64,000 nucleotides of DNA from Acidimicrobiales bacterium (GTDB lineage: Bacteria; Actinomycetota; Acidimicrobiia; Acidimicrobiales; Iamiaceae). The translations under genes and the position numbers were made by a program. The notes beneath the pieces were generated by a model. That model had not been told where the DNA came from. It saw nothing but the letters and a program-made list of their open reading frames with translations, and searched no databases. Below, piece by piece: positions 1-11,294 of the stretch (its first letter is position 1; each line of letters begins with the position of its first letter). The DNA lies in contig JAUJOW010000001.1 in assembly GCA_030447445.1 (NCBI GenBank), positions 338,163 through 402,162 on the forward strand. Direction: 5' to 3'.

Positions 1-314
1 CGGTCGGCCCCGGCGGTGCGGATCAGGCTCGGGGGCAGCCCAGCGCCGTCCAACGGCCAGCGCCGGACATCGTCGAGGAGCACCTCGTAGGTGTGGTCGG
101 TGCCCGCCGCCAGGCCAGTGACCGTGACGACGGCGAAGTGGCGGCCGGCCACCGCGAAGGTGGTGGCGCGGGCCGGTCCGTCGGTGGCGCCGGCCGACGA
201 AGACGGCGGGTCGGTGCGGACCTCCACGGTGGCGGGGCCGTCGGTCTCCACCCACACCGTGGCCCGCGATCGGTCCACGAAGCGCAGGACCGGTCCGAGC
301 ACGAGGTCGGGCAT
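1..314 (-). CDS. PhoD-like phosphatase, N-terminal part only
   Basis: The first 104 residues of a protein that runs off the left edge. It starts at ATG 314 (MPDLVLGPVLRF). The patterns RATVWVETDGPATVEV and VTGLAAGTDHTYEV look like the fibronectin-like beta-sandwich that precedes the metallophosphatase domain in PhoD-type phosphodiesterases. The catalytic domain lies outside the window, so activity cannot be checked. It follows the kinase gene at 345-1526 by 30 bp on the same strand and is probably the last visible gene of the glycosyltransferase/kinase transcript. Confidence 0.6.
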   Translation of the reverse strand, partial: MPDLVLGPVLRFVDRSRATVWVETDGPATVEVRTDPPSSSAGATDGPARATTFAVAGRHFAVVTVTGLAAGTDHTYEVLLDDVRRWPLDGAGLPPSLIRTAGAD

Positions 315-344
315 CCCCGCCACCTACCCGGCCCCGGCGGCGCC

Positions 345-1526
345 CTATGACGGGTGGACGGCCCGCTCGAGGAGCGTACCGGCGACCGGTCGCCATGCGG
401 GGCGGAAGGCGTACACCGCCGCCAACCGGAGGCGGGTGGCCACCGCGTAGTCCCGGATGCGGCTCCGGGTCAGGGCGTCGGGGGCGGCGCCTCCCAGCAA
501 GGCCGCCGCCGCTGCCGCTCCTTCGGCCGCCGTGCGGCGCCCTTGCAGCACCCGCAGCTCGAGGTGGACGACCAGGTTGGCCAGGTCGAGCGCTCGCTCG
601 CCGACCGCCAAGGTGTCGAGGTCGAGGAAGCCGACCGGCTGACCGGGCTCGACGAGCACCTGCTTGTCGTGGAGGTCGCGGTGCAACAGGCCACTCGTGC
701 CTGGGACGCCGGCCACGAGCGGGGCGAGGAGGGCCTCGACGTCGACCACGGGGAGTAGACCGAAGGCGGCGGCCCGGTCCACCCAGCGGCCGGCCACGTC
801 GGCCTCGTCGGCGGCTGTATGGACGTCGAGGCCGGCACCGTGGATCGGCCCTTCGTGGAGGCGGGTGAGGGCCCGCCCGGTCTCAGCCCAGGCCTGGCTC
901 CAACCGGCACCACCGGCTCGTTCGAAGAGGGACGTGCCGACCAGCTCGTCGAGCTCCAGGACCCCTCGGTCGTGGTCCACTTGTCCGAGCCGGGGGACCC
1001 GCAGCCGTCCCCCGGTCGCCGCTGCCACCTCGGCCGCCCGCTCCGCCCGGTCGACGAACGCCACCACCCTGTCACCGGGGCGCACCACCTTCAGGTACGA
1101 CGTCCGCCCGTCGGGTTCGACGCGACGCAGGACCGCCCGCCGCTCCGGACGGTGGGCCCGCAGCTCGATGCCCCGAGCCGCCACCAGCGGGGCGAGTGCG
1201 CGCAGCCGACGGTCGGCACCGCCGGGCTGTAGCACGATGCCGGCCCCGGGGAGGTCGATCGAGCCGATGGTGTCACGGGCGACCTCGGACCGCCGCTGGG
1301 GGTCGGCCATCCACTGGCCGGCGACGGCTCGTCCCGCCCCGTCGACGTACTCGATGAGGGCGTGTTCGTCGTGGCGAGGCCAGGCCCGCTGCAACCGGAG
1401 ACGGTGACCGTCACCGGGCACCACGAGCACCGACGGCAAGGTCGCGGCACCACCGGCGGCGCAGCGCCACGTCGAGCCGCCGCTGGCAGCGTCGCGATCG
1501 GCGGCCGGCCTCGCTTCGACGCTCAC
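345..1526 (-). CDS. Aminoglycoside-phosphotransferase-family kinase
   Basis: A 393-residue protein of the APH/choline-kinase-like fold, which transfers phosphate from ATP to a small molecule or sugar. The catalytic loop HRDLHDKQ lies near residues 282-289 and the metal-binding LDLDTL near 301-306, matching Brenner's HxDxxxxN and DxD motifs, with Gln in place of the usual Asn. A candidate ATP-binding lysine is in YLKVV near 144-148. The first 110 residues form a separate N-terminal module. The start overlaps the stop of the upstream kinase by 4 nt (1523-1526), so translation is probably coupled. Neighbouring glycosyltransferases and an exporter suggest a sugar or glycolipid substrate rather than an antibiotic; this is inference. 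Confidence 0.75.
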   Translation of the reverse strand: MSVEARPAADRDAASGGSTWRCAAGGAATLPSVLVVPGDGHRLRLQRAWPRHDEHALIEYVDGAGRAVAGQWMADPQRRSEVARDTIGSIDLPGAGIVLQPGGADRRLRALAPLVAARGIELRAHRPERRAVLRRVEPDGRTSYLKVVRPGDRVVAFVDRAERAAEVAAATGGRLRVPRLGQVDHDRGVLELDELVGTSLFERAGGAGWSQAWAETGRALTRLHEGPIHGAGLDVHTAADEADVAGRWVDRAAAFGLLPVVDVEALLAPLVAGVPGTSGLLHRDLHDKQVLVEPGQPVGFLDLDTLAVGERALDLANLVVHLELRVLQGRRTAAEGAAAAAALLGGAAPDALTRSRIRDYAVATRLRLAAVYAFRPAWRPVAGTLLERAVHPS

Positions 1527-2779
1527 GCCGGCACCCCGGCGTCGAGGGCGGTGCCGGCGGCGGCCACGAGGTGCCGAACCCGTGCCTCCCAGCCCGGACG
1601 GCGGTACCGGAAGGGCTCGGCCGCTCGCTGGAGCACGGCGGCAGCGATCCGAGGGGCCAGGCCTGCGGACACGTCAGGCCCGCTGGCGGCGGCGTGACCG
1701 TCGAGCACGGCGGTGACGACAGCGCTGTGCCGATCGAGGTCGACGGGACGCCCGCCGGCGGCGAGCGAGGCGGCGACGAAGGAGGCCAGGTCGACGGTGG
1801 GGTCGTCGATCGACGCCCGGTCGAGGTCGACCACCACGAGCTCGCCGCCGGGTCGGCGCAACACCTGGTCGGCGGAGAGATCGCCGTGGACGGGGGTGGG
1901 GGCGACCCGGCTCGCCCGGGCGAGGGCGTCGAGCACGCCCGTCGCCACCGCCACCGCGGCGGTGGCGGCATCGGGCACCAGTGCGGTGATCGCGCCGACG
2001 GCACCGGCCAGCTCGGCGGACAGCGGCGGAGCGGGAGGGAGGCCGGCCACGCCGGCGCGGTGCAGGCGGGCGGCCAGCGCACCGCAGGCGGCGACGTCGC
2101 CGGTGCCGGCGTCGACGGCGTCGAGGGACACGCCCTCGATCCACCCCGTCGCCACCAGCGAGACCTCGCCGTCGACGCCGAGGAGGGCCGGGACCGCCAA
2201 CCCGCTCGACGCAACGGCCCGGTGGCGCGCCGCCATGGCACCGGCCTCGCCCCCTCGGTAGGCCTTGACCAGGCGGGCGGCGGCCCCCGTCCCCACTCGC
2301 GCCACGAGCCGTCGCTCGGGCTTGTAGCGCAGGATGTGGGGCGGGTCGGTGGCTTCGGTCCCGACCAGCGTCGCCACCCCGGGCAGCGCCCGGTCGGCGG
2401 TGACGGGGGCGACGCCCACGCCTCGGTCGGCGTCCACCACGGGGGTGAAGGCGCCCGGGGCGCGGTCCGCCTCCCGCTCGAGCTTCTCGAGCTTTCCGAA
2501 CCCGCCGGGCGCGACGAAGCGGCCGAGGGCGGGCAGGGTGCCACCGGCGGTGCGCACCTCGACGGCGGCGATCAACGCCGTGGCCGGCTTGTAGCGCACG
2601 TAGGTGACTCGGGCGCCGAGGAAGGGCTCCGGGTCGACCCACCGCGCCGCCATCCATGCCGACAGCGCGTCGTCGTCCAGGGCCAGCGCGAGGCCGGGGA
2701 CGGCGGGGTCGCGACGAGCGAGGTGCCGGTCGGCGTCCCGGTCGCCGGAGGTCGAGGTCGTCTCAGGCGGGGTGGGCAC
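1523..2779 (-). CDS. Second aminoglycoside-phosphotransferase-family kinase
   Basis: A 418-residue APH-fold protein. The catalytic loop HGDLSADQ is near residues 298-305 and VVDLDRASID near 316-325. Two similar strands, RYKPATALIA (about 62-71) and RYKPERRLVA (about 151-160), suggest an internal duplication of the N-lobe; the second is followed by a likely ATP-site lysine (LVKAY). The start is GTG 2779, overlapping the end of the ABC transporter gene by 17 bp, and the end overlaps the next kinase by 4 nt. Two divergent kinases side by side suggest two different acceptors in one pathway. The substrate is unknown. Confidence 0.75.
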   Translation of the reverse strand: MPTPPETTSTSGDRDADRHLARRDPAVPGLALALDDDALSAWMAARWVDPEPFLGARVTYVRYKPATALIAAVEVRTAGGTLPALGRFVAPGGFGKLEKLEREADRAPGAFTPVVDADRGVGVAPVTADRALPGVATLVGTEATDPPHILRYKPERRLVARVGTGAAARLVKAYRGGEAGAMAARHRAVASSGLAVPALLGVDGEVSLVATGWIEGVSLDAVDAGTGDVAACGALAARLHRAGVAGLPPAPPLSAELAGAVGAITALVPDAATAAVAVATGVLDALARASRVAPTPVHGDLSADQVLRRPGGELVVVDLDRASIDDPTVDLASFVAASLAAGGRPVDLDRHSAVVTAVLDGHAAASGPDVSAGLAPRIAAAVLQRAAEPFRYRRPGWEARVRHLVAAAGTALDAGVPA

Positions 2780-4541
2780 CGCTGACCTCCAGGGTGCGAC
2801 CGGTCAGCTCGTCGGGACGCCCCTCGTCGACGACCCGCCCGTGCTCGATGACGATCACCCGGTCGAGGCGGCCGGCGGTGGCGAGGTCGTGGGCGATGAC
2901 GAAGGTGGTGCGCCCGTCGATGAGCCGGTCGAGGGCGGCGACCACCTCCCTGGCGTTGGCCTCGTCGAGACCGGCGGTGGCCTCGTCCAGCACCACGATG
3001 CGGGCATCGCGCAGCGCCGCCCGGGCCACGGCGATGCGCTGGCGCTGGCCCCCCGACAGCGTGGCGCCGCGCTCGCCGAGGACCGTCTCGTAGCCCTCGG
3101 GGAGCTGCTCGATGAACTCGTGGGCGTTGGCCAGGCGGGCGGCGGCCTCGACCTCCTCGTCGGTGGCCCCGGCCCGGCCGTAGGCGATGTTCTCCCGTGC
3201 CGAGGTGGCGAACAGCACCGACTCCTGGAGCACGATCGCGATCTGCGACCGCACCGACTCCAAAGTGAGGTCCCGCAGGTCGTGGCCGTCGACCCGCACC
3301 GTTCCGCTCACGGGGTCCTGGAGGCGCAACAGCAGGGACACGAGCGTCGACTTGCCGCTGCCCGACGTGCCGACGACCCCGATGCGTTCCCCGGCACGGA
3401 CCGTCAGGTCGATGCCGTCGAGGGCGGGGCGGTCCTCGTTGTAGGCGGCCCGCACGCCCTCGAAGCGCACCTCGCCGTGGAACCGGTGCGCCGGACGGGC
3501 CCAGGAGGTGTCGACGATCTCGGGGGCGGTGTCGAGCAGGTCGATGATGCGCTCACCCGACGCCGACGCCCGGGCGATCCGCCCGGTGTACTTGGCCAGG
3601 TCCCGCATCGGCTTGAAGGCGCTCTTCAGGTAGGTGAGGAACACCACCAGGTCACCGGGGCTCATGGCCCCGCCGAGCACCCGCCGGGCCCCGACCACCA
3701 GCACCGATGCGGTGGCCACCCCGACCATCAGGTCGGTGCGGCGTTCGAGCCCGGCGGCGAGGCGGCGGGCCCGCACGCCGTCGCGAAGGCTCTTCGCGTT
3801 GCTGAGACCGAAGCGCCCCGACAGTCGACCCTCGAGGGAGTAGGCCTGCACGACCCTCACCGCACCGAGGGTCTCGACGGCGATGGCGGCCATCTCGCCC
3901 TCCCGCTTGCGCTGGTCCCGCGACACCGAGGTGATGCGCTCGGCCCGACGCCGGCTGGTGAGGAAGAAGACGGGGAAGACGGCGACGGCGATCAACGCCA
4001 GGCCGAGATCGATCCAGGCCATCACCAGCGTCATGGCGACCAGGGTGACCACGTTGCCGACGAGGGGAAGGGCAGCGGTGACGGCCACCTCCTGGAGGCG
4101 GCCCACGTCGCCGGTGAGGCGGGTGACCAGGTCGCCGATCCGCGCTCGGCCGTGCTGGACGATCGACAGGCGTTGGACGTGCTCGAACAGCTCGCCGCGG
4201 ACCTTGGTGAGGATCCGGTTCCCGGCGAGCGCGAACGTGACGGTGGTGACGTAGGCCATGAGGGCCCGCAGCGCGACGGCGACGACCACGGCCAGGCCGC
4301 TCAAGATGAGCAGTCGGTCGATGTCCGGTCGGTCCGCCGCCCCGGGGGCGACGACGGCGTCCACCACGACCTTGAGCGGCCACGGCTCGAGCAGCCGGAA
4401 CGCCACCTCGGCGAAGAGGGCGGCGAAGCCACCGGTGATCAGCGCCCGTTCGGCTCGCAGGTGCGGTCGCACCCGGCGGTGGATGCGGCGCAGCCCGGGG
4501 ATCGCCGTGCGGAGATCGGCCGGAGGGCCGTTGGAGCTCAT
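2763..4541 (-). CDS. ABC exporter, fused permease and ATPase
   Basis: A 592-residue ABC half-transporter of the MsbA/lipid-multidrug exporter type. Residues about 30-330 are the six-helix membrane domain. The nucleotide-binding domain has Walker A GTSGSGKST (391-399), the Q-loop glutamine near 439, signature LSGGQRQR (495-502), Walker B VVLDEAT (516-522) and the H-loop IAHD near 549. It probably acts as a homodimer in the cytoplasmic membrane, since no partner half is nearby. It overlaps the upstream glycosyltransferase by 4 nt (4538-4541). The context suggests export of the glycosylated product of this cluster; the substrate is not identifiable from sequence. Confidence 0.88.
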   Translation of the reverse strand: MSSNGPPADLRTAIPGLRRIHRRVRPHLRAERALITGGFAALFAEVAFRLLEPWPLKVVVDAVVAPGAADRPDIDRLLILSGLAVVVAVALRALMAYVTTVTFALAGNRILTKVRGELFEHVQRLSIVQHGRARIGDLVTRLTGDVGRLQEVAVTAALPLVGNVVTLVAMTLVMAWIDLGLALIAVAVFPVFFLTSRRRAERITSVSRDQRKREGEMAAIAVETLGAVRVVQAYSLEGRLSGRFGLSNAKSLRDGVRARRLAAGLERRTDLMVGVATASVLVVGARRVLGGAMSPGDLVVFLTYLKSAFKPMRDLAKYTGRIARASASGERIIDLLDTAPEIVDTSWARPAHRFHGEVRFEGVRAAYNEDRPALDGIDLTVRAGERIGVVGTSGSGKSTLVSLLLRLQDPVSGTVRVDGHDLRDLTLESVRSQIAIVLQESVLFATSARENIAYGRAGATDEEVEAAARLANAHEFIEQLPEGYETVLGERGATLSGGQRQRIAVARAALRDARIVVLDEATAGLDEANAREVVAALDRLIDGRTTFVIAHDLATAGRLDRVIVIEHGRVVDEGRPDELTGRTLEVSGAHPA

Positions 4542-5707
4542 CGGCGCACGCCCGTCGTCGTGAGCCCACTTCGGTCCGGTACGGCGAGGTCCAGGATGCG
4601 GTCGACGGTGCCATCCCAGCCGTGGTGGGCGACGGCCTGTCGGCGGGCGGCGGTGCCGAGCCGACGTCGGCGGGCGGGGTCGGCCCGCAGGGCGTCGAGA
4701 GCGGCGGTGAGGGCAGCCACGTCACCGGGGGCGACGAGCACGCCGGCCCGGCCGTCGCCGAGCACGTCGACGACCTGGCCGACGGCGCTGGCCACGATGG
4801 GCAGGCCGGCAGCCATGTACTCGTAGAGCTTGAGCGGGGAGAAGTAGGGGTCACCGAGGGGTGGATAGGGCGCGGTGGCGACGTCCATCCGAGCCAGGTG
4901 GCCTGGGATCTCGGCGGGGTTGACGGCGCCGGTGCGCTCGACCCGCTGCCCGATGCCCAACGCCGCCACCTGCCTGTCGACCTGGTCCCGCCGAGGGCCG
5001 TCACCGACGAGGAGGAGGCGCCAGTCCCCGTCGAGCCCGGCGACCGCCTCCAGCAACACGTCGACCCCGTGCCAGGGCTTGAGGGAGCCCACGAACCCGA
5101 TGGTGAAAGGGCCACCGCCGGGCGACCGAGGCCCGGGTGTGATGCGGGTGAGGTCGACGCCGTTCGGAACGACGTGGACACGGGCGGGATCGGCAGCGAA
5201 CGATCGGGCCCAAGCGGCCACCGGCTCGGACACGGCGATCACGGCCGTGGCCGCGCCGATCGCCGCCGCCGCGACCGCCTCGGCCTCGGCGCGGTGCAGG
5301 AGGTCACGATGGGCGGCCTGTTCATCGACGAGAGGGGCGTTGACCTCGAGGATCCCGCCGATGTCGGCGCGGGCGGCGTGGGCCATGCCCTGCGCGCTCC
5401 ACAGCGAGTACCGCTGGTAGACGAGGTCGAGGGGGCCGAGCGACTCGAGCACCGTGGCCAGGTGGGCGTCGGCGGCCATAGCAGCCCGCTCTCGCTCGGC
5501 GGCACCGCCCTTCGGGACCGGGGGGAGCGGGTGGAGCGTGACGTCGGTGAGGTCGGCCGGGGCGGGGCCATCGGTGCGGGTGGCGCACAGGTGGACCTCG
5601 TGACCACGGCCGTGGAGCACCCGGACGACCTCCTGGACGTGCACCGAGGCGCCCTTGGTCCCGAACACGCCGATGCCGGGGTCGGCACAGACGTAGGCGA
5701 TCCTCAC
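4538..5707 (-). CDS. GT4-type glycosyltransferase
   Basis: A 389-residue GT-B-fold glycosyltransferase. The GTG start at 5707 forms a GTGA overlap with the stop of the upstream gene, and the protein then begins VRIAYVCAD. Family marks include the N-terminal GTKGASVHV acceptor loop, VVPNGVD, FVGSLKPWHGVDVLLEA at the start of the nucleotide-sugar domain, and SPLKLYEYMAAGLPIVAS, equivalent to the EX7E region. It would transfer a sugar from a nucleotide donor to a cytoplasmic-face acceptor. Longer upstream frames are rejected because they overlap the next gene entirely. Confidence 0.82.
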   Translation of the reverse strand: MRIAYVCADPGIGVFGTKGASVHVQEVVRVLHGRGHEVHLCATRTDGPAPADLTDVTLHPLPPVPKGGAAERERAAMAADAHLATVLESLGPLDLVYQRYSLWSAQGMAHAARADIGGILEVNAPLVDEQAAHRDLLHRAEAEAVAAAAIGAATAVIAVSEPVAAWARSFAADPARVHVVPNGVDLTRITPGPRSPGGGPFTIGFVGSLKPWHGVDVLLEAVAGLDGDWRLLLVGDGPRRDQVDRQVAALGIGQRVERTGAVNPAEIPGHLARMDVATAPYPPLGDPYFSPLKLYEYMAAGLPIVASAVGQVVDVLGDGRAGVLVAPGDVAALTAALDALRADPARRRRLGTAARRQAVAHHGWDGTVDRILDLAVPDRSGLTTTGVRR

Positions 5708-6978
5708 GACAGCGCCGCCATCGCTCGAGCGCGGGGCGCGTCGGTCCCGGCCGGTTCGGGCTCGGCCAGCAGCGTGGCGAGCCGGGAGGCCTGGCGGCGT
5801 CCGTCGAACGCCTCCTCCACGAGCGCCCGAGCCCGGCTGGCCAGCCGAACCCGAAGGGGCTCGTCGTCTAGGAGGCGGGCGACGGCAGCGGCCAGTGCGC
5901 CGGGGTCGCGCTCGGGGACGAGCAGACCGGTGTCGTCGTGGCGGACCACCTCGGGGATGCCGGTGATCGGGGTGGCCACGCAGGGGGTGCCGAGGGCCAT
6001 GGCCTCGAGGAGCACCGTAGGCAGGCCGTCCCGGTTGCCGTCCTCGCCCACCACGCACGGCGCCGCCAGGACCGAACCGGTGGCCACGAGGTCGCGCACC
6101 TCGCCCTGCGGCAGAGGTCCGTGGAAGCGAACGACCTCGTCGAGCCCGAGGCGCCGAGCGAGGGCCCGAAGGTCCGACTCGAGCGGGCCACCGCCCACGA
6201 CGTCGCAGGCCACGGCCCGGCCGGTGCCGGCGAGGACGGCACAGGCGTGGAGCAGCACGTCGAAGCCCTTCTTCTCGACGAGGCGGCCGACCGCCACCAC
6301 CGTGGGCGCCCGCCGCTTCGGGGCGGCGAACGTGAAGGCGTCGAGGTCGATGCCGTTGTAGACGCGGTGGAGGCGGCGGGTGGCGGCCTCGCCGCAGATC
6401 GCTCGGAGGTGGTCGGCGTTGAAGTCGCTCACCGTCACCACGTGGTGGGCGCCGGTCAGCTTGCGGGTGAGGTCGGCCCGGTCGACGTCGGCATGGAAGA
6501 TGTCCTTGGCGTGGGCCGTGAACGAGTACGGCACCCCCGTGCAGACGGAGGCGAGGCGAGCCACGGTGGTGGCCACCGAGGCGAAGTGGGCGTGGAGGTG
6601 GGTGACGCCCCGCTCCTGCACGGCGAGGGCCAGCTCGACGGCCTGGGCGCCGGCGTCGGCCTCGACGGCCAGCAGCTCCGGCAGGGCCTGGCCGAACCCA
6701 GGCAGGCGGCGCCGGCCCTCGGCCAGCAGGGCCCACAGGTCGGCCACCTTGCGTCCGCCGTGGGGGATCCAGGTGACCGGCGCCGACACGTCGGCGAGGG
6801 TGGCGTGGAAGCGGGGATCCACCGGTGGGCGGAGCGAGAAGATCTCCACGTCGGCGCCGGCCGCCTCCCGGGCCAGGATCTCGTTGACCACGAACGTCTC
6901 GGAGAACCGGGGGTACATCTTCACCACGTAGCCGACGCGGTGCCCGGAGCCGTCGCCGGCGGGGTCAGCTGGCGACAA
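5704..6978 (-). CDS. GT4-type glycosyltransferase (WcaL-like)
   Basis: A 424-residue GT-B glycosyltransferase resembling colanic-acid and exopolysaccharide enzymes. It has YPRFSETFVVNEI near the N-terminus, HAHFAS, FTAHAKDIF, VYNGIDLDAF, VGRLVEKKGFDVLL and the donor-binding region DGLPTVLLEAMALG. The start is not obvious: residues before YVVKMYPRF are needed for the first beta strand but contain no ATG or GTG. TTG at 6978 is preceded by AGGGAG with a 7-nt spacer and overlaps the upstream gene by 14 nt, so I chose it; GTG 6927 is the alternative. It sits between the other two glycosyltransferases in one transcript. Confidence 0.78.
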   Translation of the reverse strand: MSPADPAGDGSGHRVGYVVKMYPRFSETFVVNEILAREAAGADVEIFSLRPPVDPRFHATLADVSAPVTWIPHGGRKVADLWALLAEGRRRLPGFGQALPELLAVEADAGAQAVELALAVQERGVTHLHAHFASVATTVARLASVCTGVPYSFTAHAKDIFHADVDRADLTRKLTGAHHVVTVSDFNADHLRAICGEAATRRLHRVYNGIDLDAFTFAAPKRRAPTVVAVGRLVEKKGFDVLLHACAVLAGTGRAVACDVVGGGPLESDLRALARRLGLDEVVRFHGPLPQGEVRDLVATGSVLAAPCVVGEDGNRDGLPTVLLEAMALGTPCVATPITGIPEVVRHDDTGLLVPERDPGALAAAVARLLDDEPLRVRLASRARALVEEAFDGRRQASRLATLLAEPEPAGTDAPRARAMAALS

Positions 6979-8194
6979 CGCGAAGCTCCCTGCGTGCGGG
7001 CGGGACCGACGTGGCGCCCCGGCGCGGCCGGGCGAGCAGGGCCGCGGCCAGGCCGGGAAGGCGGGCGAGGCCCTCGAGGTCCATGGGACGACGGGGCCGG
7101 GCGGTGCGACCGTGGACCGCCCGATCGAGCCACGCCCCGAGCCCCTCGACGGTGAGCCCTTCGGGGTGGGCGACGTCGAGCGCTCCCAGCGCGGCGAGGC
7201 GATCAGCGCGGATGAGTTGCTCGCGCCGAGGGTGCACCCGGGGGACGATGAGGGCGGGCACCCCGGTGGCGAGGAGCTCGCAGACGGTGTTGTAACCGCC
7301 CATGCCCACGGCCGCCGAGGCACCGGCGATAAGCGCTTCGATGGCGGCCACGAAGGGAACAACCTCGAGGTCGCCGCGGCCGGCGGCGAGGGCGGCCACC
7401 CGTCGGCCGTGGTGGTCGGGCATGTGCGGCCCGGTGACGAGGACCCCGCGGTGGCCGGCGGGGAGCGGTGCCCGAGCGAAGGCCTGGGCCAGACCCAGGC
7501 CGTCCTGGCCGCCGCCCACGATGCCGAGCACATAGGGCGGCTGGGGGGCCGGCCCGGCACCCGAGCCGGGCCGGCCGGGCCGGGCCAGGTAGCCGGTGTA
7601 GGTCGTCCGCTCGGCCACCTCCGCCGGCAGGCCGTTGTCGGCGACGGGGTCGAGCACCTGTGCGTCGCCGTACACCCACACCTGGTCGTACCACCGCTCG
7701 ACGGCCTCGGTGTTCTCCTGAGCGGCCCATTCCCGGCGGACGACGTCCGGCTCGTCGAGCACGTCCCGGAGCCCCAGCACGATGCGGGTGCCACACCTGC
7801 CGGCGAGGTGCGCGAGCGCCGCCTCCAGCTCGCCACCGAACCCTCGGGGCAGCTTGTCGACGATCAGTAGATCCGGGGCGAAGGCGGCGAGGGCCGAGCG
7901 GAGGACGCTCGAGCGGATGGCCACCACGTCGGCAAGTGGCCCCGAGAGGTGCCGGGGGGCGTAGGTCCCGCTCGAGTCCTTGGCCACGGTGGGAAGGGTG
8001 ACGACGTCGCAGCGGCGGGGTCGGGCCAGGCCGGCGGACTCCGGGGCGCCCGAGAACACGAGGAGGTCCGGCGCCGGCCTGAGGGCTGCGAGGGCCGTGG
8101 CGACGGCCATGTTGCGACGGATGTGGCCGAGCCCCAGCGCGTCGTGGGAGTAGAGCGCGATGCGGGGAGTACGACTGCGATGGGAAGCGGCCAC
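6965..8194 (-). CDS. MurG-like (GT28-type) glycosyltransferase
   Basis: A 409-residue protein with a MurG/GT28-like layout. The N-terminal motif YSHDALGLGHIRRN is the acceptor-side glycine-rich loop, LLIVDKLPRGFGGEL ends the first domain, and GMGGYNTVCELLATGVPALIVPR is the donor-binding loop of the second domain. The start is GTG 8194. It is the first gene of the minus-strand cluster, with 123 bp before it back to ftsK, so the cluster promoter should lie there; I could not pick a convincing -10. It is not the peptidoglycan MurG, which would sit in the dcw cluster. It probably adds a sugar to a lipid or carotenoid-type acceptor, which is inference. Confidence 0.75.
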   Translation of the reverse strand: MAASHRSRTPRIALYSHDALGLGHIRRNMAVATALAALRPAPDLLVFSGAPESAGLARPRRCDVVTLPTVAKDSSGTYAPRHLSGPLADVVAIRSSVLRSALAAFAPDLLIVDKLPRGFGGELEAALAHLAGRCGTRIVLGLRDVLDEPDVVRREWAAQENTEAVERWYDQVWVYGDAQVLDPVADNGLPAEVAERTTYTGYLARPGRPGSGAGPAPQPPYVLGIVGGGQDGLGLAQAFARAPLPAGHRGVLVTGPHMPDHHGRRVAALAAGRGDLEVVPFVAAIEALIAGASAAVGMGGYNTVCELLATGVPALIVPRVHPRREQLIRADRLAALGALDVAHPEGLTVEGLGAWLDRAVHGRTARPRRPMDLEGLARLPGLAAALLARPRRGATSVPPARRELRVVAS

Positions 8195-8317
8195 GAGGTC
8201 CAGAGTCCTCTTCAGTCGGCGAGATCCTCCCGGTTATGAGGCGCGCAGGTGAATCAGTCGTGAACTGGGCGTGAGAATCCTCTCATCGAGGCGCGAACTG
8301 CCGATATTGCCGCCGGC

Positions 8318-10840
<2,523 letters not shown>

Positions 10841-10892
10841 AACGCTAACAGCAGCACCATCAGCCACGGCACTGTGCTCGTGCTGGGCCGGG

Positions 10893-10898
10893 TACTCT
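10893..10898 (+). promoter_or_regulatory. -10-like box TACTCT for DUF2237 gene
   Basis: TACTCT ends 6 nt before GTG 10905 and there is no Shine-Dalgarno sequence, which suggests a leaderless transcript. Inferred from position and hexamer only. Confidence 0.55.
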
Positions 10899-10904
10899 GC
10901 GCCG

Positions 10905-11264
10905 GTGGCCCGCAACGTGCTCGGCGGTGAGCTCGTGCCCTGCGGTACCGACCCCGTCACCGGGTTCTACCGCACCGGTTGCTGCGACACGGGGGCCGAC
11001 GATGCCGGCGTGCACGTGGTCTGCGCGGAGCTGACCACCGAGTTCCTGGCCTTCACCGCCAGTCGCGGCAACGACCTGTCCACCCCCCGGCCCGAGGTCG
11101 GCTTCGCCGGGCTCCGACCCGGTGACCGGTGGTGCCTGTGCGCCGATCGCTGGGTGGAGGCCCTCGAGGCCGGCGCCGCCCCGCCCGTGGTGCTGGCCGC
11201 CACCCACGCCCGGGCCATCGAGTGGGCCACGCTGGAGGACCTCCGCCGCCACGCCACCGAATGA
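10905..11264 (+). CDS. DUF2237 family protein
   Basis: A 119-residue protein matching the DUF2237 family, small cytoplasmic proteins of unknown function. Recognisable segments are NVLGGELVPCG, DPVTGFYRTGCC, the HVVCAELTTEFLAF helix and the C-terminal RPGDRWCLCADRW. The conserved cysteines and the DPVTGFYRTG motif are all present. It starts at GTG 10905 directly behind a -10 box and is divergent from ftsK. It converges with the MFS gene, leaving 30 bp between the two ends. No function can be assigned. Confidence 0.85.
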   Translation: MARNVLGGELVPCGTDPVTGFYRTGCCDTGADDAGVHVVCAELTTEFLAFTASRGNDLSTPRPEVGFAGLRPGDRWCLCADRWVEALEAGAAPPVVLAATHARAIEWATLEDLRRHATE

Positions 11265-11294
11265 GAGCCACCCCTCTCGCAGTAACCGCACATG

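Noticed and set aside
345..2779. Antibiotic-resistance aminoglycoside kinases
   Set aside because: They share only the fold; they sit in a glycosyltransferase/exporter operon and lack the close motif context of known resistance enzymes.
2604..4826. A very long open frame on the plus strand opposite the ABC transporter and the second kinase
   Set aside because: High-GC third-position bias opens antisense frames. It has no domain, is rich in Gly/Asp/His in the pattern typical of such shadows, and lies fully opposite two clear genes.
8195..8317. Promoter of the glycosyltransferase cluster (CATAAC, TTCACG) and a 5-bp stem at 8272-8285
   Set aside because: Spacing between candidate boxes is wrong and the stem is too short to be told from chance.
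10841..10960. An N-terminal extension of ftsK to 10960
   Set aside because: It would cover the start and promoter of the divergent DUF2237 gene, and the extra residues are low complexity.
11263..11278. GAGAG/CTCTC hairpin as a terminator between DUF2237 and the MFS gene
   Set aside because: A 5-bp stem that overlaps the stop codon, without a U-tract; chance is as likely.
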